A DNA stretch of 64,000 nt, from the NCBI GenBank assembly GCA_947034885.2, contig OX344754.2, positions 16,262,501 through 16,326,500 of the forward strand. The letters are read 5' to 3'. Under the pieces are notes generated by a model. The model made no database searches, was not told the origin of the DNA, and saw nothing but the letters and a program-made list of their open reading frames with translations. Within the stretch, counting starts at the first letter, position 1. Every line of letters starts with the position of its first letter. Below, piece after piece: positions 25,156-38,075 of the stretch. A program made the position numbers and the translations under genes. This stretch comes from Thuidium tamariscinum. Taxonomy: Eukaryota; Streptophyta; Bryopsida; Hypnales; Thuidiaceae.

Positions 25156-27402
25156 ATGACCAGAGAACACGAGTTACACGGCGCAGAAGAAGATGCTTCC
25201 ATTGTAGTTTCTCAGACTTCACATGTCATGGCCAGGATTTTCGCTTCGAGTGAAGAAGGTAGAAAGTCCTAATTTCTGACGTTTTTGTCCAGTACTCCAA
25301 CATAGTATTCTCTTCTAGGATTGCGTTTTCTAATCATGCACAGATGTGTGTGCTCTAAAATAGGCAAATACCGTCGGTCTAAGAAGGTCTAGACTTGTTT
25401 GGTGCTTCTATTGTCCAGTGCATCTCGTAGTCTTTGAAGAGAGTTGTTTCCTTTCTGCAGCAGTTGGTGCACCCTTGTTGAACAATCGCTCGGGAGAAAA
25501 TGTACTACAAATTCGAAAGAGACGTCTGGGGAGGCCGCCACTAATATTTCCAGGTGAACGACTTTCTTGTACATTCATGAATTCCCGATGTTAATGCCAG
25601 ACTCTGGAGGATTAAGTCCTTCCAATTTACGAAGTAGACAAAGAGAGTATATTTATCTGACCATGCATTAGGAGACCTAGTACTTTCTTGTCGCAAAAGT
25701 TCGTTGGACTGTACCGTGTTTTCCCTGGATGAAAAACATATTCAATTAGGAGTGTTTGATGCAATTCGCCCTTACTATATGATAAGATGACCAAGGTATG
25801 ATTCGAAAACTGCAATTTCTGTAATACTCCTGCTACCAGGATTCGCAGATCTATTTAATGTTGTGACAACTTCTGCGGACAAATTAAAACCTAGCAGGTA
25901 CAGCACACAACGACTCCTTCCCTACACTTGTGTTAACATGTACATTTCGCTCAGATGTTACTCTTTTTTATACTACAGAGTCTTTATTCTTCATATTGAA
26001 CGGTCATTTGATTATGGTAACAATCTTACATGAAACAGAGTTCTTGAGATTGTGTGTTAAAGTGCACACATCATTACATGAAAGGAGCGGACCACCGCAG
26101 CACAGTTTTGCAGTTTAATCTTAAACATGTTATATCTGCTGCCATGGAATGCGTAAATCCAAGAGAATTTGCTGCAGCTACTTCACATTGCAATAATACT
26201 GTGGTCTCTCGAGAGTACTGTAATTTGAATTTCTCAAGGAATTCCGATGATCGTTCCAGCACTAGTGGTTACAATAGGAAGCTGCCGTTTTCAATAACTT
26301 TTTTCCACCTCATAAATTCTCTGCACCTTTTTCTTCTAAGTTCACTTGAGAACTGTGCATAGTACTGGATGTGGGCAGTCTTCTCATCACCTTCATGTGT
26401 AAGAAAACGGCATACAAAGTTTGTTCTAACAGATGAAGAGTTCAAACATGAAAAATCTGGCCACCTGCACGTCTCTTAGAATTTTATTTTATTTTGGTGG
26501 AACAACTTCTGGCATGTGCAGTTCCGTAGGTTACTGTTCAGAAATTGCATATGATAGTTTATCGTGGATATGGATGTAGGAACTTCCTATTATTGTAGAA
26601 GACGAGGACTCGTTGGTTGCAGGACCCTTCATCGGGGCAAACATCGTCAACTGCGTTGTGAGTTCTTTCTAACTCCTTCAATGCCTGCATTGCAAGAAGG
26701 TAGCGCAAATGCATGAACTTATAATTTGTCAGGAATGGGGTCCATGATCCAAAAGTCCATTGCAAAATGTATATAGGTTTGCCAAAATATTAGGGAGTTG
26801 TACGTCAGTTGAACTACTCATTGATACATGGAACTCATTTCAATTGATTTCTTTTGAGATTCACTTACTTGTAAATCTAGTTATACTGTTTGCGAATGGA
26901 ATACCACTTCATTTTCTAGACATAAAAGGCACATGAAAGGTTCAGCACCCCCATAATCCTAATCAATCAGTGATTCATGTCTTTGAACCTAGGGCTGACA
27001 AATATCCAAGAAATCATGGAGTTGATGGACTGGAGTATTGATAGCAAAAGCAAAAGCGTGCAGCATGTCGAAAGCAAGGCACCTACGTGGTTATCAGATC
27101 AGAATTGCACTGGAATTTGCAAAGTTGTTCCGCATTCCCAGTATGCCTTCGTGCGGTCTAGTTTTCCACTCCCAGAGAATGTCATGATAGGAGTTGTAGG
27201 ACGTCCGAAAGGGGGTGGTTGTAGTCACCGCAGGCGAGTCCAGATCAAAGAACAACTCATAGACATGTTGAATGACTCAAAAGTCATTCTGGAGAAGGCT
27301 ATCTTCTTGAGAGATCAATGTCTCCTTGCACTTGAAGATGAAAATGTGCAGACTGACTGTGCCCCAAGTGGCGTTGAGGAGAAGGAAACACCTGGGTTGT
27401 AA
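25156..27402 (+). CDS. Unknown CACTA accessory protein, two exons, about 170 aa
   Basis: ATG 25156 sits in an excellent context (GCCGCCATGA). Exon 1 runs to 25258 before GTAGAA. Exon 2 starts at 26993 after ACCTAG and stops at 27402. Phases agree (103 + 410 nt = 171 codons). The product is acidic at the N-terminus, contains GRPKGGG followed by a basic HRRR patch (a weak AT-hook-like motif), and ends in a predicted helix rich in Leu/Glu. I do not recognise the family. It may be an independent gene or the 5' part of a longer transcript reaching tnp2; small missed exons are possible. Confidence 0.4.
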
Positions 27403-30023
27403 CATTCCGAGAGTGGTTTACATATATGGAAAATTATTGTTGTTGCTCTAGAAATGAAGTGCGATGTTCCAATTGACAATGTGAATGACATGTCTGTTAA
27501 TCTTCCATGTAACTTTCAGTTTTCTCATTGTAATGACCACTCCGTTCTTCTAGTTGTTTGTAGAATGTTTCATTCTAGGCGTTGACAAAATAATTAAGCT
27601 GACAAAATGTAGACCGTATCTTCTTTGAAATGAACTACATGTTTACTTCCATTTCCTGTGATGCATGGTGGCTGTTATATGTTTTTGCCTACGGGAGTCC
27701 GTGGAGTGCTTCTCCAAAGCTAGAACACCACAGTGGTTACATTACCTGAACATTGGGGAATACAGGAAACACTGTTCGCAAATGCGAGGTACCAAATCTT
27801 TCTACCTCCCAACTTCCCTGACAAATACTTAATGTGGCTTCCATGCCTTTCTAAAATCAGAGCAGAGGAATTAGAATAAAGTTGTCCTTTCGGTGAAACA
27901 CGTGTAACCTTGAATTAGATGACATATCTCGGAAGGGAATTGAAAGAGCTTGTACAGCGTACACTATTGTCGACTAATGAATGGTGCTTTTCATGTTGCT
28001 TCCAATATTTCAAGGCACGTGTACCAAGGAGAGAAAGTCTCGTTTTTCAACTTTAAAGCAGGTGAGTGCTTCCAACTTACTCTATATGCGACAAGATTAG
28101 AAGTGTAGCAGTCGCACTATTTTTAATCCGAATTATCTGACGATCACTTTATGGCGACTAAGAAGTGAGCTCGGAATCTGGTCAGGTCATGATGGCGCCT
28201 GCCACCCAGTGCAACTTTTTAAAACATTATGACTATATTGGGTGCTTACTAGAATAAAAGAAATTCTTCATTTTGTCCTATACTTAAATGTTCGCACATG
28301 CAATTCACGCTGGTCAGCCCTTAAAACTCGGGAAAGAAGTGAGAGCTACGCAATGTGGAAAAATAGGAAAACTAGGTGACCTGAAGTCATTGAGGTAGCG
28401 TGCCTCCTCAAGTCGTCGAGATGGTTTTCCGCTAAAAAGTGTAACGGTAATACAATGTTTTCGAAAGGAAGTGTCTTTGTCTATACCTTTCGAAGTTTAG
28501 AGGATTTCTGTAATTAGGTACAGCAGGTACGAGAACTAGAACTCCTTAAAAACTGTGTACGTCACATTTGGACAAGTGTGGAAGGCCATTGGTTGAATTT
28601 TGAATATCATTGATAAGTAGGAGCTAACTGAAGAACTGCAAAGATTTCTTGGATTCAAGGTTGGATAGCGACAAAATTCGAGTGGACAGCGGCGATGCCT
28701 TCAGATTTCCACTGCTTCGAATGACTGCAAATTGGTAGGGCTTGAATTTGTAAGCTCCATGATTTGTAAGTATTCAGTTCTTTCGAGTTGTCCTAATCGA
28801 GGAGATACGACGTGTCTGAGTACAATGTGCTTGGAATTTGTAGTTCATGAAGATAGAATTGCTACATAGTCCTCGAAGTTTTTTTTCCATAGTTCATGAA
28901 CGGGATCCTTTGTTGAGTAAATTATACCGCAATGAATACAATATTGTGATGCATGATGGAAGGAGGATGTTCATTGTGAAGAAGCATATCTTCAACATTT
29001 CTATGAGGTGGTCAGGTGTCGTCACTAAAGAAAAGGAAGGGAAACTAACTGAACATCATTTTATTCACGTATTCTTGTAGGCAACATTGCTGTAATGCTG
29101 ACTGTTCTGTAGGGGTCCGTTTTGTGCGAGGTTGCAATTAGGAATGAGTGGCGTCGGAGTCTCAACGGAATGACGACATGCTAGGGTTTATCCTTCTTAA
29201 TATGTCTTTCAATAACTGTTTGCCATTGATTGTCATATATCAAGATTCCAACTGAAATTGGTTCCAATTTTTTTTGAATTCCAAGAATTTTGCGGCACAG
29301 CAAGTGCACGCTGAATGGTCGATGTTGTGTGAGGACTCTCTATGTGAATGCCCCTTATCTTAACTGTTTCATAGCGTACTCATGTCACGTGGTAGTGGTA
29401 GTTGTCCATTACTCTAGCCTTTCCAGAAAACTAAAACTTATTTACCGCTACGATTGCAAAACACAAAATAGAAAGAGGTACCACTAAATACGTCGGCAGT
29501 GTTCAGTTGTAGTGTACATGAGCTTCTATAGCCTGTGCTGTTTCATTTCTGTGATTCGCTTCAGATATTCATGACATGATTTTTTGCTTTTCATTACGCT
29601 TTCAATCAATTTGACTATAACGCCAAGCCCATGCAGGATGTGGTATTTGAAGAAGCTGAAACAAGGAGTGGCGGTACATAGTTATTTCACATGGATATTA
29701 AACTAGTTTGCCTTTAATTTGCACCATGTACTGATGCACTGTGATGCCTTCCTATGAAGCGAAGTTCGAGGGTAAGCTACATATGCAGTCTATGAATTAT
29801 ATTATGGCATGTATGCATCTCTTTTGAACCAGACGTGTAAACATTCCAGTCATAGTGTTCTGTCTTACGTTTCGTATGTCAAGAGTATTTTTATTTTTAT
29901 TTTTTTTAACAAGTGTAGGACTATTGTTTATGAAGGATTGTGAGAAGCTCTATAATTAGAGTAGTTCATGTGTCAAAAATTCTTTCATTAACATGGGGAG
30001 GACGTTATTTTCTTTTTTCCAGG
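27403..30023. other. CACTA interior between the accessory gene and tnp2 exons
   Basis: Composition matches the rest of the CACTA right half (G over C on the + strand). I find no convincing exon and no nested transposon ends. Probably intron or intergenic sequence of the rightward transcript. Confidence 0.35.
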
Positions 30024-30532
30024 TAGGAGGACACTCATGTACAGGCGGGGACGAAGATGATGAAAATGAAGGTTCATCTTTCGTAGAAATCGAAATAGGT
30101 AAGTGTTACTGTGCAGTAGGGAAGTTGGATCTGGTGACCTTTAATTCGAAGCAATCCTGTAATGAACTGAGGACCTCAAGCAACCAGAATGGATTTCGCA
30201 GGTCTTCTTTTCAAGCCAAAAGTGAATTTTGAGCCGTCAGAGTAAGTCCCATTCCTTAAACTGTTTCATGTAATGAAGTTTGACTTGAATGTATTATTTC
30301 ATCGTCGAAGTCGCTAGTGTTTTGAAGTATGCTGCTAGGCAGCTTAGCGTAATGAAGTCCTCATAATTGCAAAATGAGTAGAAGAAAGAGCAGTAGTGAT
30401 TCTCATTTGGTAGATGTATTTCTTCATTCTCGTGGACGTGAATTGCAGGAGGTAATTGTGTCGATCATTTCTGACAAAAGAACTAGAGTAATTATCCACA
30501 AAGGAAGAATTCAGCAATATGCGGCGACGATT
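30024..30532 (+). other. Candidate small 5' exons upstream of tnp2
   Basis: A short acidic exon (about 30024-30100) follows TTTTCTTTTTTCCAG and ends before GTAAGTG. A second (about 30201-30239) follows GGATTTCGCAG and ends before GTAAGTCC. Their phases agree (ATA G + GT CTT). A third in-phase stretch, from about 30396, reads SDSHLVDVFLHSRGREL. These look like real exons of a + strand transcript. Whether they join to tnp2 I cannot settle, because a 13.6-kb insertion follows at once. Confidence 0.4.
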
Positions 30533-31019
30533 GTGTGCCGCCTATCACATAGAGCGCACCATTGCTAATAGATTGGGCCTAGTGGGTGTTTGCGTAGTTG
30601 AGTGTCTCAATTTTGGCAAAAGTACTTGTCCAAAAAGTACTTCACATTGCTTAATTTAGTGTACAGCCATGTATTTACTCTTACTTGGGGGCTTGTGTCA
30701 GCCATTGATTTCACCTCCAATGACGGGCTGGATGCCACGTAATAGTGTTAATAGAGCATTAATTGGAAGCCAGACTTGGCGGCTTTGGGTATCGTTGCGG
30801 CTATCATAGCCGTCCGATGCGAGGCACGATGGGCGGCTGGATCAGCCAAGGTTTACGAGGCAAATGGGGGTTCGAAATTAGGGTTCCGTTTCTTGGCTCT
30901 CGTCGCTTCCGTGCTATGTACCTTGCTCGCGCTCGCGTTCGTGCAATCTCGTGCGTTTTGAACTTTGAATTTTTGTTGGAAATTTCTTGTGGCTTTGCAG
31001 ACGTTAGTTTTGGGCTCCA

Positions 31020-34000
31020 ATGATGTTGAACGAGAGTAGCAGTGAGGGTTATGACGATGATCCAGTTGAGGTTCAAGACCATGGCCGAGTGAAAATTGAG
31101 AATGCTGTGAAAACATAGGTTCCGCCTCTCTACGCTGAGGAGCCCGCCCTTGTTTTTGATGGAAAGCTACCAGTTTCTAGGAAAGTATTTGAGTCAGTCT
31201 ATGGTCTTTCAAATCGAGGGAAGTCTCCCAAGAAATTGAAGATAGGCAGAGATTGTACTGAAGCTGAGGTTGAGAGATGGTTTGGGCCAATGAATGGAAA
31301 GAATGCTTATCACTACAATCACTTCGATGATGAGGACGTTTGTAAAGAGATTGAGAAGTTGTGGATGATTTGCCACCAGAGGACAGTAGTACCAGGGATT
31401 AGAACAATCAACAAGGCTGAGGCACGGGGCTTCACTTGCATGAAGAAAGACCCCCCAGTCCTTGTGAATTGGGTTGTATTTGGAGAGTGGTGCATAAGAG
31501 ATCGCATTCGGAGAGAAGAGAGATTGGCCAAGAAGCAGTCTCATGGTTTAGGGTCTTTATCAGCGCTCACAGCGACTGCGAATTACAACTCCGACACCAA
31601 CGACGAAGAGAACCTGAAGAATGCGAGTCGCAGCGTGGAGGTCAAGCGCGAGTTCTCAGAGAAGAAAAAGCGCGTCGTGGACATGCCTCCTCCTAGTGCG
31701 CAAGGTTGACAGGATACTTCGACTCTCATTTTCGAGTGGTCTGATTTTTTAAGTGCCTTGGAGGTGGAAATCACAACCTTCTCCTCGACTTTAGAGGATT
31801 TGAAGCTGAAGAAGGAGCAGACTGCCTCGGAACTCCTACGCGCGGAAACACAGTTGGCTGATCGACAGCACATGCTTCGCACAGCCTCGGCAAAGCTTCA
31901 ACAATTGGAAGCTGAAATGATCATGATGAAGGCCAGCCTTCCCGAGAATTCGCGCTTGACATTTGAGAGCCAGCCCGGTGCTGCGCCTTTGCTAAGGAAA
32001 TTGGACGCTCAATCGGGAGTGCTGGACACCTTCTCTGAAATGTTAACCGACGGCGAGGTGGAGCACGAGAAGGCAACTGAGAAAGCGCAGTCCGCTTTGA
32101 GTGCAGAGAATGCAGCATTGGAGAGTTTTGAGGTTTTAGGGCAGCAGAGAGAAGCCTTGAAGGGGTAGTTGAAGTTGTTGAGGAATGGCCTCCATCTCGA
32201 AATTCCTCTTCCACGACCACGGCAATTTGGTAGCCTTAACAATACTTTCAACGGGATTCAAAATTGTTGTGTGATTTCTCACCCTTGTTCTTTTTGTGGT
32301 AAATCATTTGAGCCTGAGTGGGATTGTAAGATAGCTTCTTGCAAACATGGTTATCATTCTTGGTGTGCAAATGCCCATTTTTCCAGTTCAACAAAATGTT
32401 GCTTCAAAGATTGTGGCCAGGAGATGCATTCTAGTTGGTGGATTCAGTTTGGTTACAAACCAAGAAAAGCCAGGCGACCAAAACTTGCTTCCACCATCTC
32501 CAACGAAGGTCAGTTCCCTAATCCTCTTGGCCCTGTGATTGCATCTACTTTAGTTTTAAGTTACTGAATCTAATTGTTGATCAGATATTATGGAATTGCA
32601 AGGTTGTTTAGGCTCTTTTGATTACACTGTTTTGAATTTGAAGATACTGAGATCCCTTTTCATCACGGAAATTACAACTTGAAGGATTAGGGTGGCTCTG
32701 CAGTTTCATTTGTTGGTACTTGAAGCTACTGAAATGTGCCTTGATTTAATTGAAGTTTAGCACTTGCAAGTTGTCTAGTTGTTTAGGCTCCTTTAATCAC
32801 TTATTCTAATTGGAGGTTGTCCAAGCGATTTGCTTACCTCTTTGGATACTTGAAGCTTCTCAATTGTTGTTTCATTGCTTATTTGGTAACTTCAGTGTTA
32901 TTTAGGCCCCCTTTGATTACCTGTTTTGAAATTGGAGGTACTAAATTCATGTTTGATCTTAGCTTCTGAACTCAAAGGTAGTCTAAGTTCCTGTGATTCC
33001 ATTTCTTGGTACTTGAAGCTACTGAAACTCGCTTTGATTACCAAAGAATTACACTTGAAGGTTCTTTAGATACTAGGATCTCCTTTGATTACATATTTTT
33101 AATCTTCAAGCTGGTTTGGGTACATAGAATATATGTGTGGGTACTTGAAGCTACAGAACTCTTGTTTGATTACAAAAAATTTAAACTCAAGGTGTTTGGG
33201 TACTGTTTGATTACACCTTCAATACTTTAAGGTACTGCATTCTCGTTTGATCATAGTTCTTGAAGGTCTAGGCTATTGAGTCTTAGTTCATTCCATTTGT
33301 TGGTACTAAAACCAACTGAAATTCACTTTCATTACAGAAGTTCTGAGCGTGGAGGTTGAGGGTTACGGTGATCTCCTTTCATTACATCTTTTTGAACTTC
33401 AAGTTTACTTATGCTCTGCCTTACAGATTTTGGGACTTGAAGATACTAATAGTATATTTCATTCTATTTTGTTGAACCTCAATTTTTTGAAAGTCTGTTT
33501 CAGTGCATCTTTCTATACTTTGAGGTACTAAAATTTTCTTCATATATCATTGAACCTTTTAGTAATTGACTTCAAATTTCCTTCACTTCTTGGATTCAAA
33601 GCAAACAGGTGTGTCTCACTCAAATCAAGAGCCACCACTGCCTTCTAGATCTAGTACTGTGAGCCCTTCTATTGGAAGCAAGGGTAGCGGTTTTGGGAAG
33701 CCGATGCAGCAGTGGGTCCCTGCCACTGATCTTGGGAAAAAGCGCAAAGAAGTTGACCTTCATAAGAAGGATGTCGGTCTTGCACAGGTGGATTCGGAGG
33801 GCAAGCGAAGGCGAATCCCCGTGAAGAAAGGGCTTCCCTCTACAATCGAGGACCCTACAATCGAAGCCCAAATTCAAGAGCTTTCTTCCGGAGGTTCACA
33901 GAGATCGCAGGGGGGTTCTGAGTCTGGTTCGGAGGCTGTGGAGGTTCCAACTGGAGTAGCTCCCAAGTGCAAGACAAAGCAAGTGGCTGTAGCGGAGCAG

Positions 34001-34171
34001 AGTGTTGGTACACGAAGCAAAAGTGGATCTGCCGATGTAGGAGGTGCAATTCGAGGAAGTCAATCACCTCGGAAGGCGGGTGGAAAACAGAAGAAGCCAA
34101 AGACCCCTGTACATGAACGAGTCTCAATGGCACGAACTACGCGACATGGAATCCAAAAAGAAAAGCCCTGA
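31020..34171 (+). pseudogene. Transposon-borne coiled-coil/RING-H2-like protein with basic tail
   Basis: The frame is open from ATG 31020, with exons 31020-32508 and 33609-34171; GAAG|GTCAGT and AACAG|GT ends agree in phase, giving 684 codons. In order: an N-terminal unknown domain (WFGPMNGKNAYHY, about residue 85), a basic stretch, a coiled coil (about 247-383), a RING-H2-like finger (CSFC at 423, then C-x-H-x2-H-x2-C in CKHGYHSWC, then two more Cys), and a Lys/Arg-rich tail (KKRKEVDLHKK, GKRRRIPVKK) fit for nuclear or DNA binding. Three in-frame stops (TAG 31116, TGA 31707, TAG 32166) break a frame with no shifts, so this copy is probably dead. It faces the transposase gene tail to tail. 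The role is unknown; a DNA-binding or ubiquitin-ligase partner of the transposase is only a guess. Confidence 0.6.
32580..33590 (+). repeat. Degenerate tandem repeats in the intron of the RING-like gene
   Basis: Nearly the whole 1.1-kb intron is a diverged array with a period of roughly 55-65 bp. Recurring words are TTTGATTAC, CTTGAAGCTACTGAA and GGTACT. The flanking exons lack it. Confidence 0.65.
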
Positions 34172-35319
34172 AATGAGGGTCTTGGGGGATTTTAGAATTA
34201 CCTTCTGCATATTTGCTTGTGATTCTTGGCTACTTTGTACTTGGGATTCCTTGCCTATCTTCTTGTCATATATTTCTGTTTATATTGGGGTTAATGGGTG
34301 GCTACTTCTACTGCTGTGCTCACTGCTTAGTACAGCTGCAAAGATTTTCATATTAATGAACTTATTACATTTGAACTTATTACAAATTATTTGTGATTGA
34401 AATTGAGGTGTACTTTAGATTAAATTTCAATTGTTGTTGTTGAAGGCCAAGAGCTTAAATGGTTTGGTTAGTATTGTTTAAATTAGAAATGTTTGAGTTA
34501 GCTTGTCTTCAGTTAGTATTGCTTGTAAATTGGCTAGTATAGGTTAGAATAGGTTAGTCATGTTACAAGAGGCAATTCAAGAGGTTCAATTCCTCCATGA
34601 AAGATCTTTACACTTGAATCAAAGGTTGCTGGTGTTTCATTTCACTATTGTTTCCATATGTGGACCATAATTTTGTTGCAATATTATAGTGAAGTCTGAG
34701 GCTGAAAGTTGTTGTTGTTGTTGTGGATTTAATGCTTTTCTGAAAATATGCTTTCAGTTTAGGAGTGTAAGACTTCAAACTAAGCTTTGGGAACATGGGT
34801 ACATGTTAGTTGTTAAAAAATTTGGAGTTTAGGCTTCTTTAGCTCCCAATTTACTTACATATTTCCTCCATTCATCTTTTTTAGTTCATAATTGGATCCA
34901 CAGTCATTGCAATTGCTTAATCTAATTACAAGGGCTGGAACTTCTCTACTTTTTTTGATTTTAGAATTGAAGCTTACATGTGTTTGTTAAAAAAATATTT
35001 TCAAAGTTGGTCTTTAAAGATGTTACACTTAGCTTTGGATTTGTAGGCATCATCTATGGTATTAACATTGGAATATTGTCTTTGAATAGCTCACAATTTG
35101 TTGTAGAATTAGGCTAGACCTTGATCTTTATTGATTTAGAATAGCAATGGCAATACAACAAAAACATATTTCTTTGTAGTGTAGAGAGAAATGAAGAGAT
35201 CAATCTAAAAAAGATTGTAAAATATTGAGTGCATAATATTGAAAAGGCTCATAGGAATGACACCCAAAAATTCCTTGAGGTGGGAATTTGTAAAGAAAAA
35301 GTTGATTTTGTATTGAATG

Positions 35320-35885
35320 CATCTCCAAAAAATTGGGAATGTTCAAGTGCCCATGGTGGTTGAAGGTTCATTTAATGTGAAAAAATAAATGGGGAATGTA
35401 ATATAGTGCTCAGAGACCGGAGTGGTTCTAAGTCCTTTTAATGGAATAAAAAAAATTGGGAATGTTTAAGTGCCTTGGGGGTGGTTCTAGGTCCTATTGT
35501 GTAATTAAAAAAATTGGGAATGCAAAAACTAGCCTATGGTGGTTGAGAATTCTTTTAATGGGAAAAAAAGGGGGGAATGCAAAATAGTGCCCGAGTTGGT
35601 TTTAGATCTTTTTGATGGAATAAAAAAAATTGGAAATGTTAAATACTCGGGTCCTAAGTTAGATGGACCACCAAAAATTTGGAATGTTAAATAAGTGCGT
35701 GTCGGTGGTTGTAGGTCCTTTTTATAGAATAAAAAAAATGGGGAATGTTTAAATGCTTGGGGTATTTATAGGGCCTTTTTAATTTTTATAGAATAAAAAA
35801 AAATGGGGAATGTTTAAATGCTTGGGGTATTTATAGGGCCTTTTCATAGAATAAAAAAAAAGGGGGAATATTGCTTAAGTGCTTC
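35320..35885 (+). repeat. AT-rich minisatellite, about 60-bp units, left arm
   Basis: About nine diverged units each contain AAAAAAATTGGGAATGT, a short TTAAGTGCC..GG part and GGTTCTAGGTCCTTTT. The last two units form an almost identical doublet ending GGGGTATTTATAGGGCC. Confidence 0.75.
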
Positions 35886-36228
35886 AAATGAGGTGATTCT
35901 ACCTTGACAAGAGTGAGTATTTTTTATTTAAATGGCTTCAATGTTTTAGTCGCCTGGGTTGGTTGTAGGTTGAGAATAACATTTGAATTAACACAATTAG
36001 AAGTTATATTAATTTAATTTAATTTAATTTAATTTTTGTGGGGCTCAATTGATACTGTTTAATCCATGGACAATAAAAATGGAAATGTTTAAGTATTTTT
36101 GGATGGAAGTTTTAGAATCACAAGGGTGAACAAAGAAAATATAAATGTTTTAAGGTTTTTTTGTTGAGCTCTAGTTTCACTATACAATGAAAACATGAAT
36201 CCAAACCAAAATTGTAGGTTCATAAAGA

Positions 36229-36268
36229 TAGTGCACCCCCCCCCCCCCAAAAAAAAAAAAAAAAAATT
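36229..36268 (+). repeat. Poly-C then poly-A tract
   Basis: About 14 C are followed directly by about 18 A, inside the spacer of the long inverted repeat. Exact lengths are prone to sequencing error. Confidence 0.8.
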
Positions 36269-37264
36269 GGAAATGCTTATTTATTTGAATTGGGTACTTT
36301 TAGATGGCTTGAATAGTGAATTTTAAAAAAAAGAAAAGAAAATGTTTAAGTGCTTTGGTGCTTAAGTGGGTTTTCATGAATTGAAGGACTTAAGGTCATA
36401 TTCGTTATATTGAGACTTTTCATAGTCTCATTTTTATCCTTGATTCAAAAATAGACTGTTTAATTTTTTCACTAGTATTTTTTTATAAATAGGTAATAAG
36501 ACAAACTTCTAGAATTTTAGTATAGAATTACTACTTGACCATTATTTATTTTTGGTCTCAATTACTATTTTTTGACATGAATTTTCTAATAACTAGCATT
36601 ATGTCTCAAAATCTGCAAGAAGTCTCAATATAATGAATATGGCCTTACTTCATTTTAGGGTTTTCTAATAGTTCTTGAACCTATTTGTGAATAATTAGTT
36701 TTAGGGTCGTGAAGGAATAGCTACAAAATTTAATTGAATGGTAACTTACAGTATGTAGATTTAAATGTAAGGATCAAGGGTCATTTTTTTTTTAATCCAA
36801 TATAGATGTGCCATATTCACTCATTTGAACTCAAAACCTCTACACTTGTATTCTTCATTAAAAAATATACTTACTCATCAAGAAATATGAACTTCAATCA
36901 ATCAAGTATTATAGAATTTGGAAATATCTATATACAAATATTCAAAGTAGACATTATATCATATTTGTACACCTACACTCTAGATAGATAGCAACATTTG
37001 CCTCATTGGCATTTTTTTTTAAATGAACTCAAATGTGTCAATGTAGAAGCATTCCAAAAAGCCACTTAAATATTTTAAAATGTTTTGGATCCCTCTTGAC
37101 AAGATCTAGAACCACCTCAAAGCAATTAGCATAATTTTCCATTTGTTCTTATTTATTTTTTAGAACACTTAATCAACTAAATCCATTTAAAAATTTCCAC
37201 TTTAAAAAATAAATCATTCTTGTCAACATACTTAAACCTCACCACCCCATCTCACTCTCCAAGA

Positions 37265-38075
37265 CCTATTTGAAGCATTCCCCATTTTTTTTAATTCTAT
37301 AGAAACTAAAAAGGCCCTATAAATACCCCAAGCATTTAAACATTCCCCATTTTTTTTAATTCTATGAAAAGGCCCTATAAATACCCCAAGCATTTAAACA
37401 TTCCCCATTTTTTTTATTCTATAAAAAGGACCTACAACCACTGACACGCACTTATTTAACATTCCAAATTTTTGGTGGTCCATCTAATTTAGGACCCGAG
37501 TATTTAACATTTCCAATTTTTTTTATTCCATCAAAAAGATCTAAAACCAACTCGGGCACTATTTTGCATTCCCCCTTTTTTTTCCATTAAAAGAATCTCA
37601 ACCACCATAGGCTAGTTTTTGCATTCCCAATTTTTTTTAATTACACAATAGGACCTAGAACCACCCCCAAGGCACTTAAACATTCCCAATTTTTTTTTTA
37701 AACATCAAAAGGACTTCAAAGAACCACTCTGGTCTCCAAGCACTATATTACATTCCCAATTTATTTTTTTACATTAAAAGAATCTCAACCACCATAGGCA
37801 CTATTTTGCATTCCCAATTTTTTTTAATTCCATGAAAAGGATCTAGAACCAACCTGGGCACTCTTTTCCAACCCCTTGTTTTTTTCCATCAAAAGAACCT
37901 TCAACTAGGTGCCGTGGGCACTTGAACATTCTCTAATTTTTTTAATTACACTAGAAGGATCTAAAACCACCCACTAAGGCACTTGAACATTCTCAATATA
38001 TTTGTATTACATCAAAAGTACCTAGAACCACCTTGGGCATTTAAACATTCTCCATTTTCTTAAACTTATGGCTCT
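37265..38075 (-). repeat. AT-rich minisatellite, about 60-bp units, right arm
   Basis: This is the inverted counterpart of the array at 35320-35885, with the same unit and the same near-identical doublet (AGCATTTAAACATTCCCC twice). It has a few more units than the left arm. Confidence 0.75.

Noticed and set aside
31116..32168. Stops in the RING-like gene explained as short introns
   Set aside because: The reading frame and its composition run on unchanged across each stop, and plausible introns would be too short or lack paired splice sites.
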